Part shown: one piece after another, positions 17,906-22,824 of the stretch
Layout: each line of letters opens with the position of its first letter
Position numbering within the stretch: position 1 is the first letter of the stretch
NCBI GenBank assembly: GCA_026260175.1
Contig: JAKCWW010000233.1
Coordinates: 14,770 to 37,593, forward strand
Direction of reading: 5' to 3'
Source of the DNA: Reticulitermes lucifugus
Lineage: Eukaryota > Arthropoda > Insecta > Blattodea > Rhinotermitidae
DNA: 22,824 nt
Notes under the pieces: generated by a model
What the model saw: only the letters and a program-made list of their open reading frames with translations
What the model was told of the DNA's origin: nothing
Databases searched by the model: none
Made by a program: the position numbers and the translations under genes

Positions 17906-18037
17906 CTGGTTTTTCATTAATTGCCCAATTTCTTCCCAGATATTTCCCCGTCGTTGGAGGTTGCTGTAGTTAGGATTTTTAAAATTGTACATTTCTTCGT
18001 ACTGTTGCACGAACAAAATTAATTGTCCTTCGCCCAT
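17906..18037 (-). pseudogene. MADF-domain protein, exon 1 of Harbinger ORF
   Basis: From an ATG in good context (gcaATGg, 18037) 44 codons run to a splice donor. The MADF pattern is clear: LILFVQQYEEMYNFKNPNYS, then RRGNIWEEIGQLM. The exon ends CAG and is followed directly by GTAAGT (17905-17900), a perfect donor in phase 0. MADF partners bind the element ends or accompany the nuclease to the nucleus in Harbinger systems. The continuation is separated by the antisense nuclease remnant, so no complete domain can be made from this copy as it stands. Confidence 0.8.
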
Positions 18038-18207
18038 TGCCACGTGTCCCTCACAGTCAATCAAGACGAAAACCCAAGTCTCAACAAGGCAGACTGCATC
18101 ATTTTCCTCTCCGTGTCACGCCATGCAATACGATATCTTAACCGCTGAGTCAGCCTGACGCGCCGGCCGGACGGAAAAATATTCCCCTCAGAGAATCCGA
18201 GACGGAA

Positions 18208-18336
18208 TTGCCGCACTCCGTTGCGTCCGGTGCGGATCAGTGTGCGATGCCACATAACTAGTAAAGGGAAGAATATCTTATCTCCGTGCGCTACGTCCGT
18301 CCGTTCCGTCCGATGCGGTCCAGTGTGCGCGTACCT
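18208..18336. repeat. Duplicated subterminal motif at right end of Harbinger element
   Basis: Two direct copies of a motif (ccgcactccgttgcgtccgg...cagtgtgcgatgcc and a version ending cagtgtgcgcgtacc) occupy 18208-18250 and 18284-18336. The left end has one. Such repeats commonly serve as transposase-binding sites. Confidence 0.5.
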
Positions 18337-18339
18337 TAA

Positions 18340-18750
18340 AAATGCCACAATTGCAGCTGTGAAAGGAGAGCTGAGGAGACGCTCATACGATATTGCACAA
18401 CGATTGGGAGCATCCGACCCGAGGTTCGTCGAAGTACTTCTTTACAATTAATTGACTCCATACCACTTTTCGCGAAACGCAAATCTTTTTCCAGGTTACC
18501 GTCCTCTATACTTATGGTACGTTGTACTACAAGGCGCCCATGGCGTGATCATTTGATACCTTGCGCCATTTTACGGTGACCTGTAACTCGAAAACTAAGC
18601 TTCTCAATACATGTGTTTCGACTTCTATTTTTTAAACAGGAATCACACTATGGAGAAGTTGCTCGCGAATTTCTTTTCACTCCGTATAGAAAAATAGTGT
18701 CTGCAGGCTACAGTATAATTGAAAACAGGTTATTCACGCATAATTTGATT
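18340..18750. other. Nothing recognised
   Basis: Non-coding spacer. A plus-strand frame crossing the Harbinger boundary (18221-18451) has no motif. Confidence 0.4.
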
Positions 18751-18754
18751 ACCT

Positions 18755-18930
18755 TATAGATCAGTCGGTATAGTGAATAGGATTCGGGCTGGACAAATGA
18801 CAATTCGGGGTTCGATTCCAGACAGAGGCTTAGAACGTTTTTCACCACATCATTCCAACCGACAACGGAGATAAAGCGGCCGGATCGTGATGCTGGCCAC
18901 TCACCTCCATCTTGTGCCGAGGTTTACATT
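18755..18930 (+). repeat. SINE-A copy 9, plus strand, with clear pol III boxes
   Basis: A box TAGATCAGTCGG (18757-18768) and a perfect B box GGTTCGATTCC (18809-18819) form the tRNA-like head. The body follows with the landmark aaagcggccgga near 18873 and ccactcacctccatcttgtg near 18897. The tail is missing, so it is 3' truncated. The spacer between head and landmark is shorter than in copy 6. The two minus-strand frames at 18842-19176 are not genes. Confidence 0.85.
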
Positions 18931-20042
18931 TCTTACCACTGCTTTCTTTTTCGTGATGAAGTTTTATGTATCCGTGGAAATACGGCCTCTGACGAGCCAA
19001 CTGTCCACTACAGGATAAAAGATTAATGAATAAGAAACCTCGGTGGACAGATAGTTTACAAGTGAAAACAAAGTATTCGGAGAATGACAAGTCACAGTGA
19101 CATTTTGTCCACTACCAAGGAATGATCGGACCTCATATAATAGCATTATTAATAAATCGTTTAATGGAAAGGACAAATATGGAGATTGTTGCCTATTTCA
19201 CCGGAAATTCCCCGAGGGTACCGAGCAAACCCACGTAAAATCATAGCATAGCTGGTATCCAGACCGAAATTCCAACCTGGTACCTCCCGAATGCATGTCA
19301 GCATCAAGTCTTCTTGAAATTTTATGAACATCCGTAATTTTATTCGGTACCTAACATGACGTAAACGTAAGTAGGCCTACATATGTAAATAATGATACAA
19401 CAAGCTTAAGAGTCTTTAAAAACTATGAAAGCAGGAAAAGATCCACTTTCGAAACTTCTACGACACGCCGAAAAGATTTATCCAATCCTTGGAGAACGCG
19501 AACCGCGTTTTGGTAACCATTAATTTAGCGGAGGGGTGGTTTTTACGTGCCGACTAGGGGTGGTTCGACTCCTTGATAAAAGAGGAGGAGCATGCATTTG
19601 GCAATTAGAATTGCCTTGCAGATCGTTGCTATAGAAACAACTTCGCAAGGAAGTCGGCTGAACGCTCGTAAGCATTAAGACACGAGTTAGATTGGAATTC
19701 TGCTGGAATGTATAGAGTCTGGCTGTAGGGGAGTTTCTGAAACTGAATCATAAAAATACAGCAAGAGAGGGAGTGGATTAGAGGTGGCGTTTCTACGTCG
19801 TCTTGATGATGAAAGGCATGCCCCACTACTTAGGCCTACAGGAACATCCACAGAACTTCTCCAATATAAACGTTATAATCAGCGCGTAATGAATTCCCCC
19901 GGATTTCAACATAATTAATTCCGTCTGCCAAGAAACTAGTAGCTCTTGCTCACAGACCGAGCTAGAAATATGCCAGTTAATTTCCCAAATGTGTTATTTA
20001 ATGACGCTGTCAACTAACATATGGCTACGGTGATAGATGAAT
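18931..20042. other. Unassigned; possible decayed tRNA-like repeat and an X-box-like palindrome
   Basis: Near 19205-19310 a minus-strand segment (ggttggaatttcgg, preceded by cattcgggaggtacc) looks like a decayed tRNA-derived head. GGTTCGACTCC at 19552-19562 is an isolated B-box-like word. No gene is recognised, and the 65-codon minus frame at 19629-19826 lacks motifs. Confidence 0.3.
19625..19638. promoter_or_regulatory. X-box-like (RFX) palindrome
   Basis: GTTGCTATAGAAAC fits the RFX consensus GTHNYYATRRNAAC at every position. It sits inside a wider palindrome ccttgc...gcaagg (about 19615-19650). One match in 22.8 kb can arise by chance, and no downstream gene is visible. Confidence 0.25.
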
Positions 20043-20049
20043 GATTATG

Positions 20050-20222
20050 GAGCACCGGTGGAATGATACTGACAGAGTGAACCCAAGTACTCGTCTCAAA
20101 AACCTGTCCCAGTACCCCTCTGTCCATCACAAATCCTACACTGAATTTCCTGGGATGGAACCCGGATATCTGCGGTCAGAGGCCAGCAACTAAACGCCTG
20201 AGCCATGTTACAGCCTCTGACC
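20050..20222 (-). repeat. tRNA-derived SINE (third family), copy 1
   Basis: The minus strand has the A-box-like TGGCTCAGGCG near 20207 and the B-box-like GGTTCCATCCC (20162-20152). Then come gggacaggttttt and attccaccggtg, ending near 20053. It aligns without gaps to copy 2 exactly 600 bases to the right (caccggtgg at 20053 and 20653). Confidence 0.75.
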
Positions 20223-20304
20223 TTAAATTCGCGGATTAGGTTCATATATTAAAGACTATTAGGAGTAAGACTCCAGGCGTTTTCGCACGGGATATGTTTA
20301 CTAC

Positions 20305-20385
20305 CGAGCAAAGTGGCTAAAGCGCTAAAGCTTCTGACTTGCTTTCGAGATGTGCCTGCTCCGAATCTCGGCTGGGACACCAATT
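20305..20385 (+). repeat. tRNA-like SINE head remnant
   Basis: AAGTGGCTAAAGCGC (near 20315) resembles an A box, and TGCTCCGAATCTC (near 20368) a scrambled B box at tRNA-like spacing. No recognisable body follows. Confidence 0.35.
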
Positions 20386-20522
20386 AACGTGACTGAAGTT
20401 GTTCCTGATTTCTTAGTTCCTCCAAGCAACTGCATGGATAGCTGATTAAATTAAGCCACGCCCGCAGCCTTCCACGTAATTTCCTATTCACTATATCCAG
20501 TAGTAATGGGCAATGCTGAGTT

Positions 20523-20795
20523 TTTTTTTTGGAAGGGCCCCGTAGCAGAAGCTACGAACGCACCGCAGTCTTAAGGCTTATTGTGCAACCCTTGTGATGA
20601 AGATGAAGAGAAAGATGATTAGTTTTTTTTTTCATTTTTCCAAGTAATGGATCACCGGTGGAATGAAATTGACAGGGGAAAACCGAAGTACTCAGGGAAA
20701 AACCTGTCCCAGTGCCACTTTGTCCACCACAAATCCCACATGGACTAACCCGGGATCGAACCCGGGCCTCCGCGGTGGGAGGCCGGCGACTAACC
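20523..20795 (-). repeat. tRNA-derived SINE (third family), copy 2 with 14-bp target duplication
   Basis: GGCAATGCTGAGTT flanks both ends (20509-20522 and 20796-20809). On the minus strand the unit starts within the tRNA-like head, has a perfect B box GGTTCGATCCC (20762-20752), the body gggacaggtttttcc and attccaccggtgatcc, an extra 3' segment absent from copy 1, and a poly(A) tail (the T run near 20521-20530). The translation contains VGFVVDKVALGQVF, a phrase I recall from cockroach repeats. The 5' end is truncated by roughly a dozen bases relative to copy 1. Confidence 0.85.
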
Positions 20796-20829
20796 GGCAA
20801 TGCTGAGTTACTGACAGGGTCCTTAAATG

Positions 20830-22404
20830 AACTACGAAATAAAAGGCTTCTTTCTTTCTCAATATTATAATATCTTTAAAGAAGAAATAACACACACATT
20901 TTAAAAAATGGAAGTAATTAAAAAAACAGAAAAAAATAGAAATAAGTATTCTTATTGGATCAGAAAACCCTGCCGCAGTACTTGCATATTGCCTTAACAG
21001 CCCTGACTAATGTACGTACTGACGAGAAGGTTAACGATAAATTACGTAATACCTTCTGCATTATCGGGTTGGTTCCCAGTAGGAACAGGTAACAGAAATG
21101 TTACATTTGCACGTGTCACTCTGCCTTCCAGTACATTTGGTACAAAGATCAACACGTTGCTTTATTCCAAGGTCCAGATTTTGCAAAATAGGCGCCGGAC
21201 TTTCCTTTGGTCTCCCGCCACTCTTACGCCATTTTACTTAATTCAGAAGCACTTTTATCAATGTTCTTCCTTTGCCGTCTCGGATACGCCGATCGATCTT
21301 CACCCTTAACCTCAACACAAGTTACAATCGACGTCCGCCCAGCGTCAACAGCACTTGTCGGCCATTCTTTGATTCTTGCTCCCCATTCATATATTCATAC
21401 ATCTACCGCTGTACAGAACCCGTATTCTTCTCCAAATTTCGCTAATTTTCACACCCCCAACCACAAGAGTTGAACTTTATATCGTTCAAAGATCTTTGAT
21501 GCATTCGATCAATGGAGAAGCCATGCTGACAATGATATAGACTCTCACTATACATATGGCAATAAAAACCAACAATGTATAACAAGAAAATTAATATTTG
21601 TTAGTTTCTTTCCAAGTACAACATAAAAAGCACAGAGAGCTGTGCCCGTTTTTTTAAGAGGGCATAATACTTCAATATGTAACTTGTCTGTGGTTACCAA
21701 AATTATAATCCAGAAAACTCCAGTAAAAGACTCTACGTCATGCAGGAAAATGAAATGTCAAAAATTCTAAACATACGTACAAGTAGCGGTATGAATAAAA
21801 GGCATCAAAATTACACAATCTCAGAAACGTGTATCTTCATAGGCTTGCTCAAGGACAAAAGGAAATTTTTAAAGCACGAAGATTATTTAAATTACATTTA
21901 GAAACTCAGTTCCTACCTCATGTAAAATATGCTGCATCTCCATTACAAAGACCAATCTGTTAATGCTGTTTAGAGAACAAGTCACTCTTTATTTTGAGCG
22001 TCATACTAAACCCATACATGCACTCTGTTGGTAAAGTGTAGAGTTTTTAAATGTTAAATCATGTGGTACATACAGTAAACACTATGCTTTAAGGGTCAAG
22101 CTCTGTTCACGACCGCACAAACCACCACATTACCCATGCTGGTGTGGCAGGTCGCGCTAATGTGAATTTCATAAGATCACATGTTATACCACGAACCGTG
22201 CAACCGACTGTTACAGTGACCACATAAACTAAATTCTAGCAGAAGGAAGGTTTGCCTTTGAATTCTTCGAAATATCTACTTTTCTTCCTAGGCTTACTGG
22301 TGGATTAACAAGTGCAGTAACTAACTGCACTCGTTATGCACGTGATACAATACATCCGTAGTGAATAGTCAATCGATCGAGGCGTATTTTAAAGTAGAAT
22401 ACTA
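20830..22404. other. Unassigned non-coding stretch
   Basis: Overlapping plus-strand frames at 21010-21309 and 21207-21473 (99 and 88 codons) have no domain, and the second is rich in Ser, Thr and Pro from a C-rich patch. The region is otherwise AT-rich. No RNA gene, terminal repeat or gene end is recognised. Confidence 0.4.
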
Positions 22405-22407
22405 AGG

Positions 22408-22500
22408 CCAAGTTATGAATGCATGGAGTTATAACTCCACTCTCCCATACGTGTCACAATGTGCTGCTGAATAAGCATAGACACTAATGTTACCTCACCC
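22408..22500 (+). repeat. SINE-A copy 10, plus strand, tail fragment
   Basis: The tail words ggagttataactccactctc and ccatacg match copies 2 and 6. The head and body are missing. Confidence 0.55.
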
Positions 22501-22544
22501 AGTGTCTGACTTGGCTGACTGAGAAGGACTGCAAGATTCCCCCA

Positions 22545-22620
22545 GGATGTGACGTCTTTGCGCCGAGATTCGCACCCGAATACAATACAGAAGTACAGTC
22601 CGAGCTGTGACCATCCGTAC
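22545..22620 (-). repeat. tRNA-like SINE head (another family)
   Basis: The minus strand has the A-box-like TGGTCACAGCTCGG (near 22614-22601) and the B-box-like GGGTGCGAATCTCGG (near 22578-22564). It does not match the SINE-A body on either side. Confidence 0.4.
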
Positions 22621-22754
22621 TTTTCTATATTCAGAACTTTCGATCAGCCCGTATTGCTCAGTCAATGAAGAGATTTTCTGCTGCGTCCGGCAGGTATTTT
22701 TGTCTAAGCAAAATGTCCAGGATAGTAAAACAAAGTTGTCCCTAATTGATAAAA

Positions 22755-22824
22755 GCTAAAGGTAAATTTCACCCTAGAACAGGCCATGAAGGTCCAGAGG
22801 GGGAGTAGAGGTATAGCTCTACTC
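22755..22824 (-). repeat. SINE-A copy 11, minus strand, cut by window edge
   Basis: The tail caccctagaacaggccatg and the words gggggagtagaggtatagct match copy 8 closely at 14067-14120. The body would continue past the window end. Confidence 0.8.

Larger units (their letters stand above)
17316..18336. mobile_element. PIF/Harbinger DNA transposon, internally deleted (1021 bp)
   Basis: The 18-bp terminal inverted repeats AGGTACGCGCACACTGGA (17316-17333, and reverse complement 18319-18336) are perfect. They are flanked by TAA on both sides (17313-17315 and 18337-18339), the 3-bp TWA duplication of PIF/Harbinger elements. Inside are remnants of both Harbinger proteins: the C-terminal end of the nuclease on the plus strand and two parts of a MADF (Myb/SANT-like) protein on the minus strand. 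Autonomous relatives are usually several kilobases long, so this is a deletion derivative. Confidence 0.88.

Noticed and set aside
18757..18820. Functional tRNA gene
   Set aside because: The boxes are good, but it leads into the SINE-A body and lacks a proper acceptor stem.
20552..20895. Two overlapping minus-strand ORFs including VGFVVDKVALGQVF
   Set aside because: This is translation of a tRNA-derived SINE. Such phrases are common in automatic annotation of cockroach genomes, as I recall, but do not represent a protein.
21010..21473. Two overlapping ORFs as a gene
   Set aside because: They are in different frames with no motif, and the C-rich composition explains the lack of stops.
1..22824. 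CRISPR array, bacterial operon or phage-type system
   Set aside because: No regularly spaced short repeats, no long bacterial-type ORFs and no ribosome-binding-site pattern. SINEs, splice sites and hAT/Harbinger elements indicate a eukaryote.

Overview
This window looks like repeat-dense, non-coding DNA from a large insect genome. A cockroach or termite (Blattodea) is most likely, and Periplaneta americana is my best guess. That guess rests on recalled repeat signatures: the minus-strand peptide VGFVVDKVALGQVF at about 20.7 kb, the FWDVTSCRLVN frame at about 5.2 kb, and the MNLRVP end of a non-LTR reverse transcriptase at about 8.8 kb. No database was searched. I recognise no host protein-coding gene, rRNA or functional tRNA. 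Every open frame is short (116 codons or fewer), and most are chance frames or read-through of repeats. There are small assembly gaps at 11543-11545 and 16679.

Layout: (1) A tRNA-derived SINE (here SINE-A) is present in about 11 full or partial copies in both orientations from 0.1 kb to the right edge. At least three other SINE-like families add tRNA-like promoters at 4.7, 20.1-20.8 and 22.6 kb. (2) A second family (family B) carries terminal inverted repeats with a GACGTTTCG core. It occurs as full inverted-repeat units at 6.2, 12.2, 14.7 and probably 15.7 kb, and as single arms at 4.4, 5.2 and 13.9 kb. Its core resembles a hammerhead ribozyme with a minimal stem III. A clearer hammerhead-like motif lies at 11.35 kb inside an inverted-repeat-bounded, possibly Penelope-like element. 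(3) DNA transposons have well-defined ends: a 1021-bp PIF/Harbinger deletion derivative at 17316-18336 (18-bp perfect TIRs, TAA target duplication, remnants of both the nuclease and the MADF protein), and three short hAT-type elements at 13145-13288 (inserted in a SINE-A copy), 15348-15503 and 16460-16695. (4) A 5'-truncated, frameshifted non-LTR retrotransposon lies on the minus strand at about 8.72-9.24 kb.

The parts do not form a pathway. They record successive insertions. The most informative structures are the Harbinger derivative, in which a nuclease remnant sits antisense between two pieces of the MADF gene, the hammerhead-like cores of family B, and the dated nesting of a hAT element in a SINE. 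Between them are unassigned AT-rich stretches.
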